Assembly: GCA_024734495.1 (NCBI GenBank)
Contig: JALMQS010000075.1
Location: 4,386,832 to 4,450,831, forward strand
Length of the DNA stretch: 64,000 bases
Direction of reading: 5' to 3'
From: Forficula auricularia
Lineage: Eukaryota > Arthropoda > Insecta > Dermaptera > Forficulidae
A model generated the notes under the pieces. The model made no database searches and was not told the DNA's origin. It was given only the letters and a program-made list of their open reading frames with translations. Of the stretch, positions 12,419 to 23,034 are shown one piece after another (position 1 is the stretch's first letter; every line of letters begins with the position of its first letter). Both the position numbers and the translations under genes were made by a program.

Positions 12419-12562
12419 AGGTAATCACAAGAAGTTGTCATCTACTAGAACCGAGATGGAATGGTTTATTATTAATTATATGTCAAAAGGGTTGTTTTCA
12501 CCATCTCAGTAATCGAACTTAAGTGCAAAAATTCTAGTAGATGACAATCGCTTGTGATTTCC
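12419..12562. repeat. Short fold-back repeat
   Basis: Arms of about 31 bases (12419-12450 and 12531-12562): GGTAATCACAAGAAGTTGTC pairs with GACAATCGCTTGTGATTTCC, continuing through TCTACTAGAA. The arm sequence belongs to the dispersed family R2 seen at 16965-17165, 17830-17975 and 43066-43160. The spacer of about 80 bases includes ATCTCAGTAATCG and its near-complement GAGATGG. Confidence 0.65.
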
Positions 12563-12842
12563 TTAGAAATTTAAAGTCTACTTCTATCGGCAATTTGAAC
12601 TTGTATATTAATTGTTAATTTGAAAACAAAATTATGCTCACAAAAACTGCTCAAAACATGCTTCTTGAGATCCTGTCCAAATTTTGCACCCGCGAAACTT
12701 CCATCAATATATTGTTGCCAATTCGGGTGGTAGCATCGATTCTTCTTTAAAACAAGTTTTTGCAAGTGTTTATTTTAACAATGAAAACGAGGTCTTGTAA
12801 GTGACCTCATAAATGTTATATTCTGCTTCTTTCATTGAACTC

Positions 12843-12888
12843 TTGAACCCTGAAGAAGGAAGAAAGATCCTCAGAAACGCCGGTTCAA
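12843..12888 (+). ncRNA. Degenerate hammerhead with perfect 7-bp helix I
   Basis: Helix I TTGAACC (12843-12849) pairs perfectly with GGTTCAA (12882-12888). Core CTGAAGA is at 12850-12856 and helix II is AGGA/TCCT. Two extra bases (CA) precede the GAAA, and the usual U at position 16.1 is C (GAAACGCC rather than GAAACGTC). The fold is recognisable but the core changes suggest it is inactive. Confidence 0.6.
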
Positions 12889-13716
12889 AAGTTGTAAAAA
12901 GAAAATTTTTCACTAAATATTCTTTTATTAGGAATCATCTTTTTATTTATCCCTAGATTGTTTTCCATTCAATACTCAGTTTTACTTCTATCAGCCCATC
13001 TCCGAGAAAAAACATATATATATTTTGGTTGTATTTTTAAATAGCAAATTTTTAAGAACTTCTTCGTTAGTAATTCTAAGGCAAAACAAATAAACATATA
13101 ATATCGAGTAAATTTTATCTCTATAGTATTTTTGTTTTTTTATGTCCAAATATTTCGTGAAATCTTCTGAGCCCATCTATTTTTTTAATATTTAACTTGG
13201 TCTATTCGCTAGATATACCATAAATTAGCTGCAAAGGCTTGGTGAGAGACAAAGATTTAGGTGCTCTTAGCTGTTGCTATGCAACGAAGAGGGGCAACTT
13301 CGACGCATATGTGCAGATACTATGCATGAGCTACTCTATGACTTATAGCGATTTTAAACTCAGCACTTTTTGTGTCGCCGTTACCGCACGCTTCACATAA
13401 TATTAGTTAAGCTAGGGCATTTGTAAGACTACGTTATAACCAAGAGCTCAGGCACGTTATCTAGTTGACACTAAAGGTAAATCTATAAGTATGCTCGAAA
13501 ATATAATTTAATATATATTCCAAAATTTGGACTAATAACTTCTATTTTAATAACACTATAGGTATTAATAAATACCTAGATTATTTTTATAAAATTCTAT
13601 TTTTTTTTTTAATTTCGGGCTTCCCTGATAAGAAATCTTTTTTGAATACTTGTCTGGTTTAAGCACAGTGTTTGAATCTACTTAGACCCTATTATTTCTT
13701 TTCCATTATTGTAGGT

Positions 13717-13773
13717 GACCTCATTGGCGTCTACAGAAGGACCAAACGAAGGAGTTGCTCCTGGGGTCGAATA
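13717..13773 (+). CDS. Possible terminal coding exon, gene unknown
   Basis: A strong 3' splice site (a pyrimidine-rich tract ending attattgtag) is followed in phase 0 by 18 coding-looking codons, VTSLASTEGPNEGVAPGV, then E and a stop. The opposite strand also has a 92-codon frame here (13956-13678), so strand is uncertain. No upstream exon was found. This is an inference from splice site and composition only. Confidence 0.22.
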
Positions 13774-13877
13774 AATAAGTCGGCTAAGTGGGAGCCGAAC
13801 CCGCTTACTGTAGGTTCCGTATATTATATCTTCCACTTCCAAAATACTTGTGATTGTAAATTCTTTCTTATTTGCAG

Positions 13878-14352
13878 TTGATAAGATGAGAATTTGTGGA
13901 ATGTTTTCATATTTTAAGTTAAGCCACTTCTGAGTGTCGACAGGTACAAAAATCACCTAAAAATGGCCGCTATATGGGACTCAATTACACTATTATTTTA
14001 GAATGAATTAAATTTAAAGATTAAGCCAGATCTAATCAAAGAGATCTTTGAGGAGATAACTCACACTCGGTGAAAAAAATTGTTATTTTTGACCCCACAA
14101 AATTCGACCCTCTCCTTCCCCCAATCATTCGATTAAAATTTTAATACGATATTTGATTTCGGGAAAAAAACAAAACTGTTTGCTTCAAACAATGGACAAC
14201 CTCATTAAATTCTCTTTATGAAAAATCAAAACATATAACTTTTAAATTTGAAGTTTGTATTCTATATATTTTACTAGTTACGAGTAAATGCTGTGACAGA
14301 AATATAGACAGACGTATTGACATCAATAAGGGTTCCGTTTTACATTTGAACA
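13878..14352 (+). repeat. Interspersed repeat family R1, copy 2
   Basis: Aligns by eye with 757-1165 and ends in the same GGGTTCCGTTTT motif followed by AACAGAA. This copy is longer because of an extra GC-rich block near 13960 (aaaatggccgctatatggg) and a divergent stretch near 14180. Confidence 0.6.
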
Positions 14353-15252
14353 GAAGGCTAAAAATACTCATTATTGTTCTGGACAGTGAAAAATTCGTTT
14401 TCTTTTTTGTGCTGTATTCTAAAAAAATCTTGTGAAAAAAAATTTAGTGATTAAATTATTTGTCTCTTTGCTTTGCCTCTCCAAGGAACATTTTCCGCAG
14501 ACGAAATTGGGTACAATCTAGCAGTGAGATACATTGTTCTTTATCAAAGGAGCGCGGTAGAATTAATTTATTACTGTTAAATAAATTGCTTTCTCTATAG
14601 GTAAATGTGAAATGAAGTTATATTACTGAAAACAGCTCAATAATGTGTTGGCCCATTAAATTTTGTTTTTATCTACTTTTTCTTTATTTCTTATATGAAT
14701 TCTTTCCTAACTCAAGACTCGAGTAATCGATGCTTATAGACATTGGAAACTACCATTAAAGGGTATATCCATTGTAATTCTAAAGGAAATCGAAAGTTTT
14801 AAGTTTGAGCTTGTTTGTCACAAATCAATATTATAATAATACATAACAAAACGAATTATGGTTTGAAAAAATGTTAATCAACAACAAGGTCTACAAAAAA
14901 GCTTATTATGATAAACAACGTGAAAGTGATTTTTTGAGTGATTAAGGTTTTTATTTCGTTTAGGTACTTACTAATCTAAGGCTGGGATTAAAGAAGCAGA
15001 AGTGGCAAGAAGTGAGCAAATTGGTGAAAACAAACTTGCTTAAAATCAAGATTTAACCCCCTTGCCCCCTATTTAGTTGAAAAAATAAAACAATTATTAT
15101 ACTGAAGTTTTTATTTTATTTTATTTTTTTATAAAAGAATTACATATATTTATTTTCCATTAACAAATACACTTTTCGTCTAAGGAATTTTCTCATCTCA
15201 TTAAAGTAAAATATATGAAATTAAATATAAGAGCACGAATTGTTTATAATAG
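14353..15252. other. AT-rich non-coding stretch
   Basis: No frame, repeat or palindrome that I can support. A T-rich/A-rich run lies at 15105-15130. Confidence 0.45.
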
Positions 15253-15386
15253 TAGATTTTAAGTTGAATGTGATGGAAGGCATCCCAGAGGTAGTGAGGA
15301 AAGAAAAAATTAACACATATAATGTTAATTTTTTCTTTCATCACTACCTCTGGGCTACCTTCCATTACATTCAATTAAAATTTCTA
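15253..15386. repeat. Compact hairpin (inverted repeat with ~60-base arms)
   Basis: The left arm, with TGATGGAAGGCATCCCAGAG and then GTAGTGAGGAAAGAAAAAA, is complemented by TTTTTTCTTTCATCACTACC and then TCTGGGCTACCTTCCATTAC. The loop is only a few bases (cacatataat). Transcribed, it would form one long hairpin. It may be a MITE remnant or a hairpin-RNA source; the sequence alone does not decide. Confidence 0.75.
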
Positions 15387-16964
15387 CCAGTCCGTCTCTC
15401 TCCAGAGAAAATTTTGTTGCAAAAAAGTAGATTTTAAATTTCTAAAGAAATCACGAAAGTTTTACATCTGCTAAATTCGAGCTGTTATGAGTTATTTATT
15501 AAGTGTGAGTAGGGAATCGAACCAGAGTTCCAAAAATAGCAATCCGAGCCAAAAAGCTACACTGGGAGATAAAATCATCTGTATATGAATCGTGCTAAAT
15601 AGTTCACTCAAAGATTTAATAAAGATTGTGGAGTAAATCAAATTTTGAATTTTTTCAAAAATCGAAGGGCGATGAAATGACTATTTCCAAATTGAATATG
15701 AGTTCAAATTTGTTATATTCGATAAGTTTTATTCTACACAAATACATAACAAAATTACTAATAGAAGCTTCAAACTTATAAAAAAAATCCGACAGGTTGT
15801 CATTTACTAAATCCATAAAAGATTTTATGTGAATTAAATTGTTAAATATTTAGAACCAAAAATCCATAATCTTTTCAATTAAATAAATCCATAGTTTAAA
15901 CTTTTTAAAAATATGTCTATCAATTAACTGAAGGCGAAAGTAAAACTTAAATATATTTTTTGGGGAATTTTTAAAAAAGGATTAATTTCAAAATTAGCCA
16001 AAATCTCTATAGCTATTCAAGATTTCTTAACATTCCAGCCAGAAGAAACGTAAAGAGCAGTAAAATGTGTTGTATTTTGAGTAAAGGAGATTTTTATTTG
16101 TATTTATTGTGTAGTAATGGATTATCGGATAATATTGTAGGAAAAAATGACTGTTAGAATTTCTGAAATTCAATTAATACTGTGTAGTTCAAAAATTATA
16201 ATATATTCAAAGTTAAAATTAAATAACATCCGTTTGAATGATTAAATTAATAGTGTAAATATTGATAATAATATTACATTACAGAAATTGAATTATTTCG
16301 AGTAAGCCTTTAGGCTAATGTCACTAGTTGCTGAATTAATTTATTAAGTTAAACAGGAGTCAATCACTCTATTGATGTTTTAAAATATTACTAATACCTA
16401 CCTATAAACGTCGAAAATCGAAAGTAATAAATTTATTATTCATTTGTGATGTAAATTTATAGGAGAGTAGATAAATATACAAAAGCAACTGATGAGATAA
16501 TATAATTAATTAAGTAGGACGAATTGACGCGAGTGTGTCCCTTTTATGTCAATATTGAATTGACATTGACATTCCAATGAGAGTATAAATGTTTACGAGG
16601 AATGTAAAAATTAATCATTGGTCATGTTGGTGGAAAAGGGGAGAGGAACACGGGGTTGGCTGCTATCTGGATGGACTGAGCTTTTGACAGTTAATTATAC
16701 GTTACTCTATTTCAAAAATGTGTGTAAATGGAGATGAGGGGTGCCTGGAAGAAAACCAAATGGTTTTATTTGGTTAATGGAAAAGTGAAATAAGATACCT
16801 AATAATTGTATTCATGGGAAATATTTATATTTGAGAGAGAATATTATGTTCTATGTAGAAAGGACAATGACCTGAATGGTATTACTGAAAGGGATACCAG
16901 ACTTCCCTCAAAACGCGGGACTGTCCCTTATATAAGTGATATAGCCTGGTAAATATATTTCAGA

Positions 16965-17165
16965 GAGCTTAACCTCGGTGGACAAGCTAATGGCCCGGAT
17001 AACATTTTTGGCACTCGGAATCAATTCCCAAGAGAGGAATGCAACACTTCTGGAAGTAATAAAAATTAACCATGACAGCTCGAATTTAGCGGAAGACAAT
17101 TTCTTGTCATTTCTTAAGAAATTTCTAGTCTGATACCATCGGCAATTCGAGCATTTATATTTCAC
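16965..17165 (+). repeat. Dispersed repeat family R2, coding-like copy
   Basis: Aligns with 17830-17975. The plus-strand frame of both reads like protein: here VDKLMARITFLALGINSQER, then an EVIKINHDSSNLAEDNF block; the second copy has VDKTLAWIAFRALHLIPW and VIKINHGSFNLVEDDF. Both have stops. The 3' part (AGAAATTTAAAGTCT and ATCGGCAATTTGAA) recurs without the 5' part at 12531-12605 and 43066-43160. It is a mobile-element or duplicated-exon family; I do not recognise the protein. Confidence 0.5.
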
Positions 17166-17289
17166 TCCGTTGCTCATTGAGTTTTGAAAAAATTCAAAAT
17201 TTGAAACACACATCAATCTTTATTTATTGAGAGAGAAAATAAAAGAATGTATCTTCTGCTGGAATTATATATTTGTAATTTATTTATAA

Positions 17290-17331
17290 CGAGACTAAAG
17301 TTTCGAGTGTTTGCTCTCTTCATCAGTCTAT
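17290..17331 (-). ncRNA. Hammerhead ribozyme (left arm of F1 element)
   Basis: Minus strand: AGA, core CUGAUGA (17326-17320), helix II closing pairs GAG/CUC around an 8-base loop, GAA, helix III ACU/AGU with UU loop, C17 at 17293, then UCG. All core bases are intact; helix I is only two pairs here. Confidence 0.78.
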
Positions 17332-17401
17332 TACAATTGATTCACATGAATTAATGTATTAATAATGAATTAATGTATTAATTCCTGTGAATCAATTGTA
17401 A

Positions 17402-17444
17402 TAGACTGATGAAGAGGCAAAGCTCTCGAAACTTTAGTCTCTTT
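17402..17444 (+). ncRNA. Hammerhead ribozyme (right arm of F1 element)
   Basis: CUGAUGA at 17406-17412, helix II AGAG...CUCU, GAA, helix III ACU/AGU with UU loop, C17, then UCU, which pairs with the AGA before the core. It is the mirror copy of 17290-17331 with a shorter helix II loop. Confidence 0.8.
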
Positions 17445-17552
17445 ATAAATAAATTAAAAATTTATAATTCCAGCACAGCTTTTATTGTCTCCTTTAATTC
17501 ATAAAAATTCAGAGCAAAAAGAAACTTTCAAATCAATCTTTATTTAAACCGA

Positions 17553-17712
17553 GGGTTGAACCGCGACCTAATATCATGTACACTTAATTCCATTTCCACT
17601 TTCATTTCCAAGTATAAGACAATAGATGAAGGGGGATTATCCCTAATGAATTCCAAAATAATTCCACATAATTCCAAAGACGTGTACACCTAATTCCAAT
17701 CGCGGTTCACCC
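17553..17712 (+). mobile_element. MITE family M1, copy 1
   Basis: 160 bases with inverted ends GGGTTGAACCGCGAC and CGCGGTTCACCC. Inside, TGTACACTTAATTCCA and GTGTACACCTAATTCCA form a second inverted pair. Further copies lie at 22340-22489 (plus) and 40232-40366 (minus, truncated). There is no coding capacity, so it is a non-autonomous DNA element. The target duplication is unclear. Confidence 0.8.
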
Positions 17713-17829
17713 TTGATTTAAACAATATGGCATGAGTATATATTTCTCTCTAGATGGCAAAATTTTTCAAATGAAGATTAAACCCTTGAGTGAAATATTT
17801 ACCGTGAATTATGTCAGATCGATTCGACA

Positions 17830-17975
17830 CAGTGGACAAGACATTGGCCTGGATAGCATTTCGGGCACTCCATTTAATCCCGTGGAGGCGAATAGAAGCC
17901 TTCTGACATGTAATAAAAATTAACCATGGCAGCTTTAATTTAGTAGAAGATGATTTCTCGTGATTTCTTAATAAA
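17830..17975 (+). repeat. Dispersed repeat family R2, second coding-like copy
   Basis: See 16965-17165. Shared markers are GTGGACAAG, GGGCACTC/GGCACTC, GTAATAAAAATTAACCATG and a TTTAGTAGAAGATGA block followed by GTGATTTCTTA. Confidence 0.5.
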
Positions 17976-18586
17976 ATTGATTTGGCCCACATTCAAATGT
18001 CTCTTAAATTATTTTCTTTCTACAATTTTTGAATTCAAGAAAAGTAAATTTATTTTCAAAATTAGTAGCTACATTTGAGAGATGTGTGAATATTTTGTCA
18101 GAAAACAATTTGAGTTTGAAAATTAAAACTAGCCACATAGATGCAGTTAATTAATGCAAGCATGTGTGCTACATTTCATTTCATTACTTCATTAGATAAA
18201 ATTGTACATAGCTCTTTATTGACAATTCGTTTTTTTTTTTTTGAAGCGAAAATTTTGAAGTTAAAGTCCAAAAATAGTGCAATTTAGAAATGCAAACATT
18301 TTTAATTAGATCGATCTTTGTATGACTTTTTTATTCTTGAGGTATCATGGGTATCGGAGGACCTACATAGACACACAAGTAGATAAAAATAATTTTCATC
18401 CATATTCCCGACATTTCTGAACACAATAAGATATAATAATAATAATAGTTGCTTTATATTTTGTTTTTAAAGAAACTATTTTTTCAAATTTTCTTTAATA
18501 AAGGGAGAATTCATCACGAAATGTTTGAATTTTTAATAAATATTTCGAGGCTGTTTTTATAAAAGAATTGTATGCATATATATTTG

Positions 18587-18999
18587 TTGCAGTAAAAACC
18601 CGTATTTAGTAAGAACGGGTTTTTACTAGTTAAAACGCGTTTTACTTAATACATTTGTGGCAACTAGAGTTTACTGATGTTGGTTGAGTTTGGTTCAAAA
18701 GGTCTAGAATTTTCATTTTTGACATTTCGCCTCATTTTACGAGTTTATTTTCAAAATTGTTTAAATGAAAATGTCAAAAATTACATCCTTTACAACTTTA
18801 CTTCTAATTTTTGACATTTTGTTTAAAAACTTTTGAAAATAAACTTCCAAAAAAGGCGGAAGGTCAAAAATAAAGATTCTAGGCCTTTGGACCAAATTAA
18901 ACCAACATCAGTAAATTCTAGTTGACACAAAGAAATTCAGTGAAACGCGTTTTAACTAGTAAGAACCCGTTTTTACTAAAAAACGAGTTTTTACTGCAA
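18587..18999. mobile_element. TIR element with 12-bp target duplication
   Basis: 413 bases with inverted ends TTGCAGTAAAAACCCGT and ACGAGTTTTTACTGCAA, flanked by CATATATATTTG on both sides (18575-18586 and 19000-19011). The arms extend about 170 bases with several mismatches, through AACGCGTTTTA/TAAAACGCGTTT, CTAGAGTTTACTGATGTTGG and its complement, and a TTTTTGACAT block. No frame inside. It is inserted in an older sequence of the family F2 arm type (ATTTGAATCAAGCAGATGAC follows at 19021-19040). Confidence 0.8.
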
Positions 19000-19261
19000 C
19001 ATATATATTTGTATATGTTTATTTGAATCAAGCAGATGACAACCTCAATGATTTCTTCTTATAAATAAAATGTTTTGAGATTGTTTTTATATAAGAAATG
19101 TATTTATTTGATTATGTTTATTTGACATTTAGGGAAAGTGGTGTTGGTTTATAGTGAAACATTTAAACCCAGGAGTTTTTGACGGATTATAGTGGTGTGT
19201 CACAAAGGGAAATAAAATTAAAAAAAATTTATATTATATTTTGGAGATTTTTTATTTATCT

Positions 19262-19302
19262 CTATACATATTTTCAGGCTATGAACCCTTCATCGGGAGG
19301 TT
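19262..19302 (-). ncRNA. Degenerate hammerhead (left arm of F3)
   Basis: Minus strand: CCGATGA in place of CUGAUGA (19296-19290), helix II GGG...GCC, then GAAAATATGTATA, where the helix III AUA/UAU is still visible. The U4 to C change and an extra A in the core make activity unlikely. Confidence 0.5.
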
Positions 19303-19322
19303 CAACAAAAGTCTTTTATTAA

Positions 19323-19365
19323 ACCTTCTGATGAAGTGTTCATAGCCCGAAATATGTATAGAGAT
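19323..19365 (+). ncRNA. Hammerhead ribozyme, weakened helix II (right arm of F3)
   Basis: CUGAUGA at 19328-19334, GAA core, helix III AUA/UAU with loop UG, cleavage base A, then GAG pairing with the CUU before the core (one wobble). Helix II has a mismatch (GUG against CCC). Same design as the better-preserved copy at 60724-60766. Confidence 0.6.
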
Positions 19366-19816
19366 AAATAAAAAATCTCAGAATATAATTTAAGAAAAAA
19401 TTAATTTTTTAATTTTATTTCCTCTTTGTGAAACACCACTATAATCCGTCAAATAATATATGTGAGAAGATAATCTTGTTGATTTCCGCTTTTCAATAAA
19501 ATAATGGATGTAAATTAGCAAGGTTTGACTGAAACATTTAAATACTTAAAAGTCTTAATGTTGGATTATTCCCATGTGAGTATCTTCTCGAAAATACTTA
19601 TTTAACATAGGTGGTTTGATTTGAGGCTCGTATAAATAATATATATATCTTCCGTTTTAGAGCCTTGATAATGTTGATGATGATGATAGCAATAGTGGTA
19701 TTTTCGAGGAGAAAACTGGAGAAGTGGAGGTTTGGTTAGTGGGGATGTTGGAGGAGGGGGTGGTGGTGCAAATGCCGGGGCTCCAAGTGGCGGAGACCAC
19801 GTGGTTTGCAACTCAC

Positions 19817-19884
19817 CTTGAAGGCAGGTGTACTAGCGGCCTCGGGGTTCGTGGGGTACTCGGCGTCTGACCACTAGTGCGCAT
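19817..19884 (-). CDS. Possible first coding exon of a minus-strand gene
   Basis: An ATG at 19884 opens 22 codons, MRTSGQTPSTPRTPRPLVHL and then PS, ending in phase 2 at a consensus donor (TCAAG followed by GTGAGT on the minus strand, 19816-19811). Without splicing the frame stops at once. The region upstream on the minus strand (19890-20220) is markedly GC- and CpG-richer than the surroundings, as expected of a promoter or 5' UTR. I could not find the next exon downstream. A proline-rich plus-strand or intron frame overlaps, so the call is tentative. Confidence 0.3.
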
Positions 19885-20220
19885 GCTGTCAAATGACACT
19901 CGCGGTTTGACAGCTGCTTACAAATTTTGACAATCGTCGATGAAACTGGAGATGTCCGGGGAGAGATCCTTTATCGACTCGCGTGGCGAAACACCCAGCC
20001 ACACCAACACATGCACCACCCACACCAGAATAGTTACGCCCTTCTACCCCAAAATGGAAAGCGCGCATGCCCGAAGGCTAGAAATGAAAAGCATACCCCT
20101 CCTGAGGACCATACCCCTCGAGCCCCTGTCTTCCGAGCAAACTGTACCCGCCGAATGCCAATGGACCCAATAAGTTTACGAAAAAAAGGGTAACTGGCGC
20201 CAACCCAAGCGACGGCTTGA
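19885..20220. other. GC-richer island, possible promoter/5' UTR
   Basis: Composition changes sharply: repeated CG dinucleotides, CCACACCAACACATGCACCA, CTTCTACCCC. Two overlapping plus-strand frames (88 and 77 codons) lie here without splice or homology support. The contrast with roughly 70% AT flanks marks either an unmethylated regulatory region or an exon of an unrecognised gene. Confidence 0.35.
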
Positions 20221-22339
20221 CTCTACTGTTGCTTACTTCGGGCCTCTATCAGGTGAATGGAGAAGCTACATCTATTTCATTAAATAAAACCCTCAAAGAG
20301 AGGCAATTAACTGTTATTTAAAGAGGGGAAAAAAGCAAAGCTGCTTTCCAAAAGTAAAAATAACTATTTATGAAAAAAACAAATATTTGAGAAAGTTAAT
20401 ACTTAAGTTGTTTGTTAGCTATATATAAAAGTTATATTAGATATCCGATATTATCATTAGAAACAAATACAAAAAGAATCAAATGAAATTTTTTTAAAAA
20501 ATGTAGTTCCTAAGGGGGCGATTTTGGAGAATCCCCCCCCCTCGGTGAGATGTCGTGAGATTTCACTCGACCCTCACCCCTAATCTCATGTGAGATTTTT
20601 CAAAATGATTATTTTTAGTGTAAATACGTTAATATGTGCTTGATTGAGTTGGATTTATTTAAAAAATATAATTTGCTTAATTATTTTTATTTAAGACTAA
20701 TATTATTATTATTACCCAATTTAACCCAGTTTTCTCGGAATTTTACACTGTTTCTTGCGAAAAAAATATATGTGATATTTTCTGAGACCCCCCCCCCCTC
20801 TCCCCCACGTGAGATTGGGTGAGATTCGGCTTGACCCCCCCCCCCCCACGCCCCCCTAAACGCCTCACGTAATTTAGGGACGTTCCCTAACAGGGTACGA
20901 ATTTACATATCAGAATGTATTTTAGAAAACGTATCATCATCTTATGTGCAAAGGAAATCAATTAGATAAAACAAATAAGATGATAAAATCTTCAAAAATT
21001 CATTTTTTAAATGGCAATTCCCTTGTTACAAAATATTAATAATTAATTAATTTATAAATCTAAGAGGGTCAATTATAGCTTGTTAGTTAGTAATAATTAA
21101 ATATAAAATAGTCTTTTATTGAAAATTGCTTTCAGTCGTTAGCACAATTTTACACTCAAGTTTTCTATACTAGATGAAATTTCTTTAAGATGAGGATATA
21201 ATATAATATATTATAACATGTCGAAGGATCTTTGTCTCTAGAGTTAGGCCAACTTTTCGGATTGCAAGATTGGCACTCTGATTAGACTCTGGGTGGGCCC
21301 TTCTGACATAAAATCATATATATATCAACTAAGATCCAAGATTAAATTGGCCTTAAATTCTTCTTATTTCTAGATTAATAAATCAGTAATATGGCGATTA
21401 AGCCTCCATTGCTTTCTTGAAATCTTTAAAATAATAATATATTTTTCAAAAATTAAAAATTCTCACTTGTTACCATTAATTAATATTTCGGAAAATCGAA
21501 TTATCACGGAAATAGTTGATAGTAATATATTGGTCCTTTTCTAGATATTTTAATGAGATTCGAGAAACATGTCTGGGATTAGAACGGAGTGTCCTTCCTT
21601 CACGGCCATATGAGCTAAAGTTTATCTTAAGTTCTTTAGATATCTCTTAACTTTGGTGATCAAATGATCTGTATCAACATGACAAGCTCAACTACGAACA
21701 ATTACGATATTCCTTGGTATTTTGGTGTATTTCAATTATATAAGGATGTAATAACATCTTAATTAACATATTTTTCTAATGATGTCTAAGAAAAAATAAA
21801 TTTGAATATATCTTTAATTAGACAAAAAAAATCATTACTTAATTTCGAAACGCACCTTCATTAAATAAAAAATTACTTGGGAATTCAATTCAAATAGGCA
21901 TGACCAAAATACTTGGGTATTTATTTGATAATTTATTCAAGATTATTTAAAAAATAAATTAAGTCACATTTTACTTACTTTTCTGGCGGACGTTGAAATC
22001 TTTGAAGGTTCACGAATTCATCTCTTCATCTGGGTCTATGTTGTCATCTTAGTCCAAGATTTTTATCAGGTCTATTTTGACATTATGTTGTTCCACCGGA
22101 GTCACATATTGGACAAAAAGAAAAGTTAATTTTAATATTAATTGTTGAAACTTTTTAAGCTGTTGAAGATATATCAAATTTTCCTTAGATAATAAAAATT
22201 TACAAAATAAGGAAAACATTATTAAAGTGTCAATTTGATTGAAAATCGAATATATCCTTGTTTATTAAATTAAAATTTTCTGCCAGATTCTATTTTCAAA
22301 GCAAACTTTATTAATTAATATAATATTTTTTTCTCGAAT
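20221..22339. other. AT-rich non-coding stretch with C-runs
   Basis: No gene found. Holds direct copies of a short GTGAGAT...TCAC/CTCACCCC motif with C-runs at 20527-20620 and 20790-20870 (ccccccccc followed by TGAGATTGGGTGAGATTC), probably a decayed tandem repeat. Confidence 0.4.
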
Positions 22340-22489
22340 GGTGAACCGCGACCTAATATCGTGTACACCTACTTCCACTTCCATTTCCAAATAGAAGAGA
22401 ATAGATGAAGGGGCATTATCTAATGAATTCCAAGTAATTCCACATAATTCCAAAGACGATGTACACCTAGTTCCAATCTCGGTTCACCC
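22340..22489 (+). mobile_element. MITE family M1, copy 2
   Basis: Ends GGTGAACCGCGAC and TCTCGGTTCACCC. The internal blocks CTAATATCGTGTACACCT, AAGAGAATAGATGAAGGGGC and CACATAATTCCAAAGACG match 17553-17712. Confidence 0.8.
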
Positions 22490-23034
22490 CTCGTTTTTTC
22501 TTATTCCTATGTGCAAATAATGTATACCCAAAGTAATTTATTTTAGAAGTATTTATTTTATGAAATTACAATAAAAGATTGTAAATGAAAATTCTGTAAT
22601 GAAGAAAGTTCTATATTAAATGTAGTTTTAATACATCTCTAAGTTGTTTACAAACTTCAAATTGTATGCACTACATTCTAAGCATGATAATCGCTTAACA
22701 CTCTAGATTCTAATACTTGCTAAAAGGTTTGTTTTCAAACATTTTTTTCATTCGATGTTTCTTGCCCTAGTTCGGGAATATACATGTTCAAGACTTTGAT
22801 AGGCATTTAGATAAAATACTTTGGACGAAAACAAATATATATCTCAGGGGAGATTAGAGAGAGAAAATGCGAGTTACTAAAGTGAATTAGATGAGATAGA
22901 AACGTGTACCAAGCACCGATTCGGCTAGAATATATTAGCGAATAGTATATATAGGTGACTGGATGGTCCGAATCGAGAAAGGCTTAACCGCCGGTTAAGA
23001 TTAGTAAAGAAAATTGTAAGCATGACTGAAAAAA

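Larger units (their letters stand above)
17227..17531. mobile_element. Fold-back hammerhead element with 15-bp target duplication (family F1)
   Basis: 305 bases flanked by ATCAATCTTTATTTA on both sides (17212-17226 and 17532-17546). Arms run from the ends toward two facing hammerheads. The arm sequence includes GGAGACAATAAAAG, CTTCTGCTGGAATTATA and TTATTTATAA-GAGACTAAAG. The right end carries an extra, unpaired head of about 35 bases (on the minus strand TTGAAAGTTTCTTTTTGCTC...) that matches the heads at 56654, 30952, 32159 and 55647. The palindrome is therefore asymmetric: one end has a head, the other does not. Confidence 0.85.
19177..19455. mobile_element. Palindromic element with two degenerate facing hammerheads (family F3)
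   Basis: Arms of about 140 bases meet near 19318. The outer part is GACGGATTATAGTGGTGTGTC against CACCACTATAATCCGTC; the inner part is TTATTTATCTCTATACATAT against its complement. Two hammerhead-like units lie near the centre, one per strand. The flank at 19137-19170 (GTGGTGTTGGTTTATAGTGA and then AACATTTAA) resembles the tandem heads at 60335-60620. Confidence 0.75.

Noticed and set aside
13790..13815. GTGGGAGCCGAACCCGC as a tRNA T-arm.
   Set aside because: No A box, anticodon arm or acceptor pairing around it.
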